Shown here: positions 39,956-48,408 of the stretch, piece after piece
How the letters are laid out: every line of letters starts with the position of its first letter
Position numbering within the stretch: the first letter of the stretch is position 1
DNA from: Lachnospiraceae bacterium
GTDB lineage: Bacteria > Bacillota > Clostridia > Lachnospirales > Lachnospiraceae
Reading direction: 5' to 3'
DNA length: 64,000 nucleotides
Assembly: GCA_902363675.1 (NCBI GenBank)
Contig: CABJAV010000015.1
Location: 13,841-77,840 of the forward strand
Notes under the pieces: generated by a model
The model's input: the letters and a program-made list of their open reading frames with translations, nothing else
What the model was told of the DNA's origin: nothing
Database searches by the model: none
Made by a program: the position numbers and the translations under genes

Positions 39956-41578
39956 TCAGTCGATTTTGCCGATGAAGCGGTAGTAGATTTCTACTTCCTG
40001 CTCACGGCTTCCGTCCTCGCCCTTGACAGCTTCGTGGACGGTTATTTTTTCAATTAGAGTGTTCAGAAGTTCGGCGGTCAGCTCCACAGGGTTGACATAC
40101 TGTTTCATCAGGGCAATCCACTTTTCAGCATCCGCTGCGGTCTGTACGGCGGCTTCCATCGTTTCGTGAAGCTGTCTTATTTTTGTTTCAAGCTCCTTTT
40201 GCTCGTTCTGGTACTTCTCGGACAGCATATTGAAGTTATACTCGGTTATGCGTCCGGCAGACCAGTCCTCATACATTTTAGCAAACAGCCCGTCAACCTC
40301 GGCTTTACGCTTCTCTGCCTTTTTCAGCTCCGCAGCCTGCTTTTTCTTCGCAGAGTTTCTTTCCCTGTCGCTGGCATTGAGCAGGCGTTTCAGCAGATTG
40401 TCCTCGTCTTTCTGTGCCAGCATAGACCAGTATTGCAGTCTTGCAAGCACATAGGCATACAGTACATCATAGCGGATATAGTGCATGGAACACTGGCGTA
40501 ATCCCTGCCCGTTCTTGCTGCAATGGTAGTACCCGTATGGGTTCTTATTCTGCTTGTTTTCCCCATAGGCTAAAGACCATCCGCAGTCTGCACATTTTAT
40601 CAATCCTGCGAAAATCTGTGTCGTACCGTTTCTGCGTTTCCTGCGTCTGCTTGCAATCAGCTCCTGAACTTTTTGGAACACTTCTTCAGAAATGATGGCT
40701 TCGTGGGTATTTTCCACACGATACCATTCTTCCTGCGGCTTCCGCACCTTTTTCTTGTTCTTGAATGAAATGTTGCTCTGCTTGTTGTGAATGCTGTGAC
40801 CGATGTAGGTTTCCTCTTTCAAAATGCTCTTGACCTGTGCTATCGTCCACGCATAGGCTTTTTCTGCGGGCGCACCGGCGTAGATATTGGCGAAAGTCCC
40901 GTATCTTTCATAGTTCAGCCAGCCGGGGGTAGGTACTTTTTCCTCCACCAGAATCCGTGTAATGCTGGCGGCTCCGCGCCCGTGTACAGCAAGGTCAAAA
41001 ATCTTCTCTACAATCCAGCGTGTTTCCGGGTCGATCAGAAGATGACCTTTTTTGTCCGGGTCTTTTACATAGCCCAGCGGTGCATAGGCTCCATAGTGTG
41101 CGCCATTGGCAAATCTTGTGTGCATGGCAGCCTTGACCTTTTTGCTGGTCTGTCGGGCGTGCATTTCATTCAGGATGTTTAAGAACGGTGCAAGCTCGCT
41201 TTCTCCGTTGATGGTGTCCACATTGTCATTGATGGCAATGTAGCGTACTCCCTTGCTGGGGAAATAGATTTCCGTGTACTGACCGGTCAGGATATAGTTT
41301 CTTCCCAGACGGGATAAGTCCTTTGTGACAACGCAGTTGATTTTCCCGTCTTCGATGTCATCAATCATCCTTTGGAAACTTGGACGCTCGAAATTTGTCC
41401 CACTCCATCCGTCGTCAATGTACTCGTCTACAACGGTCAGCCCATGCTCTGCGGCATACTGTCTAAGCATCATGCGCTGGGTCTGGATACTGCCGCTTTC
41501 CCCCTGTAATTCATCGTCACGGCTCAATCTCAAATATAGTGCAGTGTTATAAATCGTTGTATTGTATGGTTGTTTCAC
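39956..41578 (-). CDS. Large serine recombinase (element integrase)
   Basis: 540 residues from GTG 41578 (GGAGG ten bases upstream). Resolvase domain with catalytic Ser in ALYLRLSRDDE and arginines in SRLGRNY; recombinase domain GAYAPLGYVKDP; zinc ribbon CADCGWSLAYG...YYHCSK...C; long coiled coil EKRKAEVDGLFAKMYEDW. TnpX/TndX type. Cuts and joins the GGGAGA cores for integration and excision. Located at the element's left end. Confidence 0.95.
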   Translation of the reverse strand: MKQPYNTTIYNTALYLRLSRDDELQGESGSIQTQRMMLRQYAAEHGLTVVDEYIDDGWSGTNFERPSFQRMIDDIEDGKINCVVTKDLSRLGRNYILTGQYTEIYFPSKGVRYIAINDNVDTINGESELAPFLNILNEMHARQTSKKVKAAMHTRFANGAHYGAYAPLGYVKDPDKKGHLLIDPETRWIVEKIFDLAVHGRGAASITRILVEEKVPTPGWLNYERYGTFANIYAGAPAEKAYAWTIAQVKSILKEETYIGHSIHNKQSNISFKNKKKVRKPQEEWYRVENTHEAIISEEVFQKVQELIASRRRKRRNGTTQIFAGLIKCADCGWSLAYGENKQNKNPYGYYHCSKNGQGLRQCSMHYIRYDVLYAYVLARLQYWSMLAQKDEDNLLKRLLNASDRERNSAKKKQAAELKKAEKRKAEVDGLFAKMYEDWSAGRITEYNFNMLSEKYQNEQKELETKIRQLHETMEAAVQTAADAEKWIALMKQYVNPVELTAELLNTLIEKITVHEAVKGEDGSREQEVEIYYRFIGKID

Positions 41579-41608
41579 GGTTAAAAATCCTCCTTCTAAA
41601 AGAAACAA

Positions 41609-41656
41609 CCCACGCTTATACAATACTCGCTGGTACAAGTATATCATAAGCGTGGG
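41609..41656 (-). promoter_or_regulatory. 11-bp inverted repeat upstream of the integrase
   Basis: CCCACGCTTAT (41609-41619) and ATAAGCGTGGG (41646-41656) surround the probable integrase promoter. A further copy of TATAAGCGTGGG lies near the element's right end (55726-55737). Confidence 0.55.
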
Positions 41657-41685
41657 CTGATTGACAGTCGTTATTCCGTATTTTT

Positions 41686-41871
41686 TCAGGAAGCGGCGGC
41701 AGCGTGCTGGATCACATCTTCCAGCAGGCTGTCAAGCGGCTTCCCATCCTGTGCGAAATGCTCCGATACCTTGATACGGACTTTCCCCATGACAAAATAC
41801 TGGGTGCCGTCTTTTTCGGTAAGCAGGGTGCCGCTGTTTTTGTTATTGCTCTCGTTTTTGCTTTTTGCCAT
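41686..41871 (-). CDS. TnpW-like small protein
   Basis: 61 residues; TQYFVMGKVRIKVSEHFAQDGKPLDSLLEDVI is the hallmark of the small conserved protein next to TnpX-type recombinases in Tn4451/Tn5397-like elements. Function unknown, possibly aids expression or excision. Confidence 0.8.
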   Translation of the reverse strand: MAKSKNESNNKNSGTLLTEKDGTQYFVMGKVRIKVSEHFAQDGKPLDSLLEDVIQHAAAAS

Positions 41872-41946
41872 AGGCAGTTACCTCCATAAATGAAATATGC
41901 CCGACAAGGGAATGTCAGACAGGTGTACAGCCGCAGACTGTCTCCG

Positions 41947-42136
41947 TGTCAACCAAACCGTGTCAACCGGCAGAAAAGACTTTGAAAACAATCCATAGGC
42001 GCTCTATTATTACTTTTTACTTTTTCTTTGATTTCTTGGTTGACATGGTTGACAAAGGAGAGAAATGCCCCAAATATCAGGCTTTTCCCCGTCAACCGGC
42101 TGTCAACCAAAGCGTCAACCAAACTGTCAACCGGTG
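41947..42136. repeat. GTCAACC iteron-like array
   Basis: GTCAACC at 41948, 41962, 42091, 42102, 42114 and 42126 and the reverse GGTTGAC at 42038 and 42047, with one more near 42213. The last four run at 11-12 bp spacing, one helical turn. It is adjacent to the primase/VapE genes. Small frames across it are by-products. The rest of the 41872-42141 gap shows nothing else. Confidence 0.65.
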
Positions 42137-42141
42137 GCTTT

Positions 42142-43539
42142 TCAGAATGGAAGTTCCATTTGCCGGGCTTCTTCTTCCGTGATTTCCTGAAAACCGTCCC
42201 CCTCCGGCGGAGCTTGGTTGACACGCTCCCAGCCTTTTTGAGAACCGTATTTCTTATACCGCTTCGGGCTTTTGTAGGCTACCCAGCCCTGTATGATGCC
42301 GCCCGCAATGCCGGTATTCATAATCTCGCAGATTGCCCGTGTCTCCCAGTCTGCCGGGGAATTTAAGTTCCCCAGCGCTTCCTCATAAAGCTGCTTGGAA
42401 CATACCCTGTCGCCGGTGTAGTCCTCCAAATAGGCGTAGATCATGCCGGCCTGTGTGTCTTCCTGCATAAAGTCCTGCTGGTGGGCGTTCAGGTATCGGT
42501 TCATTTCCATGCTGAATGACAGCTTATACTTCCCACTGCGATAAACCGTCATGGCTTCCGCCCACATCTGTTCGATATACGCCCTCGCCGCCGCTTCATC
42601 GTCCAGTATGTGAACCTCCGCCCGTTCCGGGTACACCGTCACGGGGAGAAAGCGCCGGTTGCCGGTGCGGTCACGGGGCAAAAAGTCCTGCCGGTTGGTC
42701 GTCCCTCCAAATACACATTGCCGCAGCCGGTCTGCCGGATGTGTCTCATACGGCACTTTGTAGGTTTCTTTCTGGCGGCTTAAGAATGACTTGATTTCCT
42801 CAATACTCTTGGCGTTGGCTGTGGCAATCATCTCCGACATCTCGATAATCCAATGCCCTTGCAGCTTGCGGTACACATTTTCATCGTCCAGCTTTTTCAA
42901 ATCGTCTGAAAACCATTCGTCCCTGCCTGCCAGCAGCCGGAAAAAGGTAGATTTCCCGGCTCCCTGACCACCAACCAGACAGAGCATGACCTCAAACTTG
43001 CTCCCCGGTCTGAATACCCGCCGGATGGCTCCCATCAGGAACAGTTTCAAGGCTTCATAGGTGTATTCGTCCGTATCGGCTCCCAGAAAGTGATGCAGGG
43101 CGTAACGGATGCGCTCTGTGCCGTCCCATTGCAGGCTGTTCAGGTAATCCCTGACTGGATGGTAGCGGTTTTCATTGGCAACAATCTTGATGGCGCTCTG
43201 CACCTTTTTCTCGCTGGTAAGCCCGTAATTTTCTTCCAGATACAAAAGCAGGTAGTTCATGTCCATGTCGGTCAGCGTGGTACTGGTGCGCTCCCAGCCC
43301 AGCGGCTTCACAATGTCAATCTGCTCCGTCAAAAGGTTCAGGCGCAGCGCCCCGCGAAACAGAGGGTCACGCTGGAACACCGTCAGGCAGTTTCGGATGC
43401 TGTTCTTCACGCCGCCTTTCTGCGTCCCCTCTAATGTTTCCCGGATTTCTGCCGGTGTCTGCGCCGGTTCCATTGTGTCCATCGTCCTTTTGACCGCTTC
43501 CTGCGTTTCCGGCGGCAAGCTCTGAAATTCGCTGTTCAA
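42142..43539 (-). CDS. VapE-type P-loop ATPase/helicase
   Basis: 465 residues from TTG 43539 (GGAGG nine bases upstream), overlapping the primase gene by 170 bases. P-loop LVGGQGAGKSTFFRLLAGRDEWF, Walker B-like WIIEMSEM, and FGGTTNRQDFLPRDRTGNRRF. Virulence-associated E family proteins act as replicative helicases/loading factors of mobile elements. Confidence 0.88.
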   Translation of the reverse strand: MNSEFQSLPPETQEAVKRTMDTMEPAQTPAEIRETLEGTQKGGVKNSIRNCLTVFQRDPLFRGALRLNLLTEQIDIVKPLGWERTSTTLTDMDMNYLLLYLEENYGLTSEKKVQSAIKIVANENRYHPVRDYLNSLQWDGTERIRYALHHFLGADTDEYTYEALKLFLMGAIRRVFRPGSKFEVMLCLVGGQGAGKSTFFRLLAGRDEWFSDDLKKLDDENVYRKLQGHWIIEMSEMIATANAKSIEEIKSFLSRQKETYKVPYETHPADRLRQCVFGGTTNRQDFLPRDRTGNRRFLPVTVYPERAEVHILDDEAAARAYIEQMWAEAMTVYRSGKYKLSFSMEMNRYLNAHQQDFMQEDTQAGMIYAYLEDYTGDRVCSKQLYEEALGNLNSPADWETRAICEIMNTGIAGGIIQGWVAYKSPKRYKKYGSQKGWERVNQAPPEGDGFQEITEEEARQMELPF

Positions 43540-44107
43540 GCCGCAACACCTCCTTTCCCTGTGCGGCGATCAATGCCGCTTTTTCTTCTATTTCTCCGTA
43601 TAACAAAATATCCAAAAGGTATTCTGTGTAGCTTATCCTCTGCAACGCTTCCACAAAAAGAGGATGCCAGATGGCATCCTGCGGCTGTGGGGCGTGTGCT
43701 GTTTTCCAATGCTCCAGCAGGCGCAGATAATCGCATAGCACCCGGAAACAATACCGTTCCGTTTCCTGAAATCTCTGCTCCGCTGATTTTTGTCGGGGCT
43801 GTGACCTGTTGTGACGCTTCCTATCTGGCGGCGCATTGCCGGATTTCTCATAGGAAACGCCAAAGTCCTCCGCAAGCCTGACCGCAGCTTCCCGTTTCCC
43901 CAATCCATGCAGCAAAGCGGCAAAGTCGATCACATCCCCGGAAGCCCCGCAGCCGAAGCAGTAAAAGCGGCTGTCCACTTTCATGCTGGGCGTGCGGTCA
44001 TTGTGGAATGGACAGCAGACCATGCCGTTTCTCCCCACCCGGATTCCATAGAATGAAGCAGCCTGCCGGGTGGTAACAGACTGTTTCACCGCTTCAAATA
44101 CATTCAA
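43367..44107 (-). CDS. CHC2 zinc-finger DNA primase-like protein
   Basis: 246 residues. N-terminal zinc finger CCPFHNDRTPSMKV...FYCFGCGASGDVIDF, without the TOPRIM domain, then a coiled coil. With VapE it likely primes the element's replication after transfer. Confidence 0.85.
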   Translation of the reverse strand: MNVFEAVKQSVTTRQAASFYGIRVGRNGMVCCPFHNDRTPSMKVDSRFYCFGCGASGDVIDFAALLHGLGKREAAVRLAEDFGVSYEKSGNAPPDRKRHNRSQPRQKSAEQRFQETERYCFRVLCDYLRLLEHWKTAHAPQPQDAIWHPLFVEALQRISYTEYLLDILLYGEIEEKAALIAAQGKEVLRLEQRISELAAGNAGSGQKDDGHNGTGADTGRNPGNIRGDAERRREEQHPKLPDGVPA

Positions 44108-44154
44108 ATGCTCCCTCCATAAAAATACTGGTAGCGGTAAAGCTGCCGGTTATA

Positions 44155-45627
44155 TCATAGCTCCATCTCATGTTTCTTTCTCTGTACTGCCTGTGGCTGC
44201 TCCCTCCGGCGCAGTGCGGTATCTACGGCGTTCTGCACCTGCCGTAGCCGTATGACTTCCTCCCGGAATGGCTTGTGCTGCGGAGACAGTTCGGCATACT
44301 CTGTTTTTAACTGTGCGTATTCCTGTTTCCATGCTTTCAGGGCAATGGGTTTTCCGTCCAGTTTTTCTTTCAAAATACGGCGGGCGGCATAAAACAGCCG
44401 TAACTCCGCATCGTGGGATGTTTCAAATTTCTCCCTCTGTTTCTTAAACTTGATATTGTTCAATTCCGTATGAACAGGTTTTAGCCGCTGGTAATTCTCG
44501 CCCTCCCGTATCAATTCCTGCAATTCCTTTATCCGGGCAGATTTCTTTTTCATGGAGTCGCTTAACGCTTCAAATTCTTCGTTGACAGAGGAAAGACGCT
44601 CCTGCAAATCCTCTAATGTGAGCAGCTTGTTTTCCGTCAGATAATTGACGGCTTCGGCAAACTGCTTTAAGTTTCCGGTTCTGGCTTTATTGCTCCATGC
44701 CCCTGCGTTGCGCTGGTTGTAATAAGCGATCAACAGGTCGGCAAGGCTCGGTGTCTGCGGTTTGGAAAGTTCTTCTTTTACCTCTGCCATCCAGACAAAC
44801 AGGGCTTTGATCTTCTTCCTCACATCCTGCATGAGCCGGTTGGTGGCTTTAATCCAGCGGTTCAGTTCCCCTTTCTCGGTGCGGATGCCCTTTGCTTCCA
44901 TCTGCCGGACATTAGCTCCCTCGTGGACAGTAGGTATCAGGTCAAGCCCCTGCCGCACATAGGAACGGTGGTCGATACGCACATCCAGCCCTTTTTCCTC
45001 AAATTTTGTATTAACGGCAGCCGCCCACTGCTCCCGCCAGTGTTCCAGCGTTTCCGGCTCATGCCAGTCTGTTGTATGGACAGCGTTAAACATATAATCG
45101 CCGTTTTTATCCCGGATTCGGTTTCCATCTTCATCAAGAAGATATTCCCGACGCTGTTTTTGTCCCCATGTGCCATCCGGGTTCAAAGGGCGCATGGTTG
45201 TCATCACATGAAAATGCGGGTTAGGGATGCCGCCGTCCTCTTTCTCCGGGCTGTGAAAAGCAAGGTCGGCAATCATGCCTTTTGTCACAAACTGCTCCTG
45301 TACGAACTTCCTCGCCAGCTCCATGTTTTCTTCCAGCGTCAATTCATTCTGCATGGCAATATCAAAGGAATAGGCAAGCTGTGCTTTTGGATGTTTCTCG
45401 CAGTTCTCCACAGCATTCCAGAGGGTCGCCCGGTCAAGATATATTTCCGGCGCATGGGGCGGCAGCATGATTTCCGAAGCGATCACGCCGCCCTTTTTGG
45501 TGTAGTCGCTGACTTCTCCATAGTAGCTGCTGTAAAGACGCTCCCCGGCTCGATAGGCTGCGCTGGCAATGGCGCTCTGACCGGCGCTGCGCTTGATCTG
45601 TGCGATTGAAAAATGATAAAGTGCTAT
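44155..45627 (-). CDS. MobQ-family relaxase (MobA/MobL) with non-standard start
   Basis: 490 residues when read from ATA 45627: IALYHFSIAQIKRSAGQSAIA then SAAYRAGERLY, with the catalytic Tyr region, and GGIPNPHFHVMTTMRPL with the HxH metal-binding pair. The first standard start (GTG 45486) would remove the Tyr. AAGGCGG lies nine bases before ATA. C-terminal half is a coiled coil. Nicks oriT and leads the strand for transfer. Probably ATG mutated to ATA, or a rare ATA start. Confidence 0.88.
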   Translation of the reverse strand: MALYHFSIAQIKRSAGQSAIASAAYRAGERLYSSYYGEVSDYTKKGGVIASEIMLPPHAPEIYLDRATLWNAVENCEKHPKAQLAYSFDIAMQNELTLEENMELARKFVQEQFVTKGMIADLAFHSPEKEDGGIPNPHFHVMTTMRPLNPDGTWGQKQRREYLLDEDGNRIRDKNGDYMFNAVHTTDWHEPETLEHWREQWAAAVNTKFEEKGLDVRIDHRSYVRQGLDLIPTVHEGANVRQMEAKGIRTEKGELNRWIKATNRLMQDVRKKIKALFVWMAEVKEELSKPQTPSLADLLIAYYNQRNAGAWSNKARTGNLKQFAEAVNYLTENKLLTLEDLQERLSSVNEEFEALSDSMKKKSARIKELQELIREGENYQRLKPVHTELNNIKFKKQREKFETSHDAELRLFYAARRILKEKLDGKPIALKAWKQEYAQLKTEYAELSPQHKPFREEVIRLRQVQNAVDTALRRREQPQAVQRKKHEMEL

Positions 45628-45629
45628 CC

Positions 45630-45947
45630 TTAGTCACCGCCTTTCTCCTGCCCGGAAATACGGGCGTGGTTCTCTGTGGCAGACCGGATGAAATGCTCCG
45701 CCTGCGGCAGATTCAAAATGCTTTCCATGAGGGAATAAAATTCCGCTTCGGATAGCTCCTTTGTCTGTGGTGCAATGCTCTCAATAGCTGCCCCACGGGT
45801 AATCAGCCGGTGCGTCCTCTGTTTCCGGGAACCGCTTTCCAGATACGCCTGCCGGTTTTTCAAACGCTGCATTTTCCGTTTTTCCTGTTCCAGCAGGACA
45901 GTGGTTTTTTCATATTCCTGCTTCAACTGTTCCAAAGATTTTTCCAT
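45630..45947 (-). CDS. DUF3847-type mobilization accessory protein
   Basis: 105 residues from ATG 45947. Coiled coil KSLEQLKQEYEKTTVLLEQEK and RKMQRLKNRQAYLESGSRKQRTHRL. Two bases before the relaxase; it probably helps relaxase bind oriT. Confidence 0.7.
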   Translation of the reverse strand: MEKSLEQLKQEYEKTTVLLEQEKRKMQRLKNRQAYLESGSRKQRTHRLITRGAAIESIAPQTKELSEAEFYSLMESILNLPQAEHFIRSATENHARISGQEKGGD

Positions 45948-46190
45948 GTTCTCACATCCTTTGCTGATAAGATAAAGAAAGACCATCCGCAGACAGTCCG
46001 TGTGTCAGTGCTTCTATAAAACCCGATGAAAAGGGAAAACCGCAGAGCGGATTTCTCTTTGCGGCGGGTACACAGGGGATAGCCGCTTTAGCGGCGCAAG
46101 GGGGTGTAGCCACCTTGTCGGAGCGAAGCGAACGCAGACCTCGGATTGCTGATTTTATCAGCGGCAGAGGTAAGCTCCGCAGGACGCACG

Positions 46191-46227
46191 ATACATGGTC
46201 TTTAGACTATGTATAGAAGTGCGCCCT
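46191..46227 (-). other. Origin of transfer (oriT) candidate
   Basis: Inverted repeat ATACATGGTC-TTTA-GACTATGTAT (46191-46214) directly followed by AAGTGCGCCCT (46217-46227), the nic core known for the RSF1010/R1162 MobQ family. It sits upstream of the mob genes. The rest of 45948-46190 is GC-rich with several short hairpins. Confidence 0.8.
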
Positions 46228-46233
46228 TAGTTC

Positions 46234-46437
46234 CTAAGGGATTTTGCCGTTTCCGGCAGTCTTGTCCTTTTTCTTGGAACGCTTGGAAAGATACTTCGGG
46301 CAGTCAACCACAACCGCCCGGAAGCTCTGTTTACATTCGTGCTGGCATTTCCGGCACAGTTCGTTGTAAGTGATACGGCTGCGGTCATTTAAGAAGAAAG
46401 ACCATTCCAACCGCCGCTTGTTACTCATTCTTGCCAT
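46234..46437 (-). CDS. Small Cys-rich protein of the element
   Basis: 67 residues; CRKCQHECKQ plus a later Cys suggest a zinc knuckle, with basic ends (KYLSKRSKKKDKT). Found beside oriT. Unknown function. Confidence 0.55.
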   Translation of the reverse strand: MARMSNKRRLEWSFFLNDRSRITYNELCRKCQHECKQSFRAVVVDCPKYLSKRSKKKDKTAGNGKIP

Positions 46438-46584
46438 AACCGGCTCCTTTCTCCGTTTCTATCTGATGTACGCAGATAGGCTGTTTTGATGTAGCGTCTC
46501 GGTATCATTTTTAAGTTTTTTTCCCTCTGTATGCCCCTTTGGAAAGTGCGGCAGTATTGCAAGTCAGGGAATGATACCTCACGC

Positions 46585-46809
46585 TTATTTGTCGCTTCCC
46601 GGTACGGTTTCGGAGCCTTTTGCCATCCATTCAAAGAAAGCAATTTTGCTGACCTTGATAAGTCTGCCCCTGCGGAACGCTGGAAAGCCGGGTGTGTGTA
46701 CCAGCTCATAGGCGCTCGCTCTTGAAATTCCCATAATCCGCTGAATGTCCGCCACATCCAGAACCAGCGGTAAATCCTCGTAGCTGTTCAATCTCTTTTT
46801 ATCGTTCAT
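46585..46809 (-). CDS. HTH excisionase-like protein
   Basis: 74 residues from ATG 46809 (GGAGG six bases upstream). LVLDVADIQRIMGISRASAYELV and FPAFRRGRLIKVSKIAFFEWM form the winged helix of MerR/excisionase-type HTH_17 proteins. Likely directs excision or regulates the element. Confidence 0.85.
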   Translation of the reverse strand: MNDKKRLNSYEDLPLVLDVADIQRIMGISRASAYELVHTPGFPAFRRGRLIKVSKIAFFEWMAKGSETVPGSDK

Positions 46810-47024
46810 TCTGTTCCTCCCATAAATCAAATAGGTTAAAATGCTTCCTGTTGCCGTTCTCCCCAAAAGCCGTTTTCCTGCCCCATTCCTGCGGTGTTTC
46901 CCTGCATTGGTGCGCCGAATGCGTCACTTCTCCTGCCGGTCATATCCCTTTTGGACGGTCATTCACTTGTCAAGGTACTGTGCGGTACGAAATTACCAAC
47001 CGCAATCATCATAGCGTACTATCC

Positions 47025-47053
47025 TTGACAAAACAATGATTCTGCGATACCAT
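47025..47053 (+). promoter_or_regulatory. Promoter of the DUF6076-type gene
   Basis: TTGACA (47025-47030), 17-nt spacer, TACCAT (47048-47053). The CCTTGACAA motif has an inverted partner TTGTCAAGG at 46964-46972. Confidence 0.5.
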
Positions 47054-48152
47054 GAGTGTAACGGATATAACTGAATTATATAATTACCATAAACAAAGGC
47101 AGGGGATAGGGATGGAGAATCAGTTTATACGGCATGAGCCATGTTTTGAGAGGATTTTGTTTGTCCTGACGCTGGACAGGAAGAAAATGAAAGAGCGGAT
47201 TTTGATTGGGGAAGAACAGCAGATCCGCTTCCGTCTGAACGGGAGCCAAAACGCAGAGGTGCTTTGTGATATGACACGCCCACTGGGAACTTTTTTGATA
47301 AACTTTGAGCGTGACACGGACAGAGACTGGAACTTATACGGGCTTTCTCCGCTGCGGCAAGCTCTCCACTCCAACCGATGGAAACAGCCGGAGCTGGAGC
47401 AGGCGGCAAGCGAATTTCTTTGGGAGAAATATCTTAGCAACGACCCTCTGAAAATGTATGTGGCGTTCCGTATCTGGAACAGCTATCTGCTTGCCAGAGA
47501 ACCCCGTGACCGTAACGCTGCCTGTGACCGCTTCATGGATAAAATGAGCAGACTGACCGGGGTATTCCAAAACGAAACCATGAGCTTTAACAGGGAGACA
47601 GGAAAACCGAAACAATTTCAAGCTGGCAGCCTTTATTTCAAAGGCGCACCGTCAGAAGATACCCGGCTTGACCTCTGGTTCCCGGACAACCGGCGCACAG
47701 AAGAATGTGTGTCTGCCTATGCGTCCCTCTACCCGTTGATTACCTATTATCTGAACAGGCTGAATGACTGGGGGCTTTGCTTCCGGCGGTGCAAGGTCTG
47801 TGGAAAATATTTTCTGGCAAAGAGCCAGCGGTATGAGCTGTGCAGCGACAAGTGCCGAAAAGCACAGGCGCTTCAAAACAAGCGGGAATTTGACGAGAGG
47901 TCAAGAGAAAATAACTATGACCTGCTTTATAAAAATGAATGCCAGAACTGGCGCAACAAAATAAACCGGGTAAAAAATACCGCAGGCTTTCCGGCTGACC
48001 GTCTGGAAAAAATACAGGCTTCCTTTTCCGACTTTAAGAAAGAAGCCTTACAGAGAAAAAAGGCTGTAAAAACAGGAACGGCCAGCCCGAAAGAATTTAC
48101 GGACTGGCTGTATCAGCAGAGTAATGTAATTGTTGAGCTGACCGAGATATGA
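47052..48152 (+). CDS. DUF6076-type protein with zinc knuckle
   Basis: 366 residues if started at 47052; because the promoter ends there, the ATG at 47112 (AGGGGA upstream, 346 residues) is the likelier start. A C-terminal CKVCGKYFLAKSQRYELCSDKCRK zinc motif resembles those of CGNR/ABATE proteins. The only plus-strand gene of the element. Unknown role, possibly regulatory. Confidence 0.7.
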   Translation: MSVTDITELYNYHKQRQGIGMENQFIRHEPCFERILFVLTLDRKKMKERILIGEEQQIRFRLNGSQNAEVLCDMTRPLGTFLINFERDTDRDWNLYGLSPLRQALHSNRWKQPELEQAASEFLWEKYLSNDPLKMYVAFRIWNSYLLAREPRDRNAACDRFMDKMSRLTGVFQNETMSFNRETGKPKQFQAGSLYFKGAPSEDTRLDLWFPDNRRTEECVSAYASLYPLITYYLNRLNDWGLCFRRCKVCGKYFLAKSQRYELCSDKCRKAQALQNKREFDERSRENNYDLLYKNECQNWRNKINRVKNTAGFPADRLEKIQASFSDFKKEALQRKKAVKTGTASPKEFTDWLYQQSNVIVELTEI

Positions 48153-48244
48153 AAAACTTTCTATCGTCAATTTCGCATTATTGCAATAACAGATTGCTTC
48201 TTCCATGAATGGTAATATTATCATCAAACTTTTGGAAGAACTAT

Positions 48245-48310
48245 AAATGTCCGAGGTGCCTTTGATTTCGACAGAAAAACAGGCTGAATTGTTACAAAGC
48301 TCGGACATTT
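48245..48310. repeat. AAATGTCCG...CGGACATTT operator-type unit 1 (orphan)
   Basis: AAATGTCCGAG (48245-48255) and CTCGGACATTT (48300-48310) with an internal TTGTTACAAA. Same family as units at 51636 and 53708, but no gene starts beside it. Confidence 0.6.
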
Positions 48311-48337
48311 CAAAAGAATTTTTTGAAAAATACTAAA

Positions 48338-48368
48338 GAAGCGGAGCAGCTAAAATCTGCTCCGCTTC
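48338..48368 (-). terminator. Terminator of the ABC permease gene
   Basis: GAAGCGGAGCAG / CTGCTCCGCTTC, 12 perfect pairs, 7-nt loop. Confidence 0.9.
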
Positions 48369-48408
48369 GATATGATTGATCTAAGGATGTTTTGCTATTT
48401 GATTAAAC

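Noticed and set aside
41949..42224. 91-residue minus-strand frame with VDSLVDALVD pattern
   Set aside because: The pattern is a translation of GTCAACC iterons, and it overlaps the end of the VapE gene.
46425..46757. 110-residue minus-strand frame beside oriT
   Set aside because: It overlaps the HTH excisionase-like gene in another frame, which has a clear ribosome site and fold.
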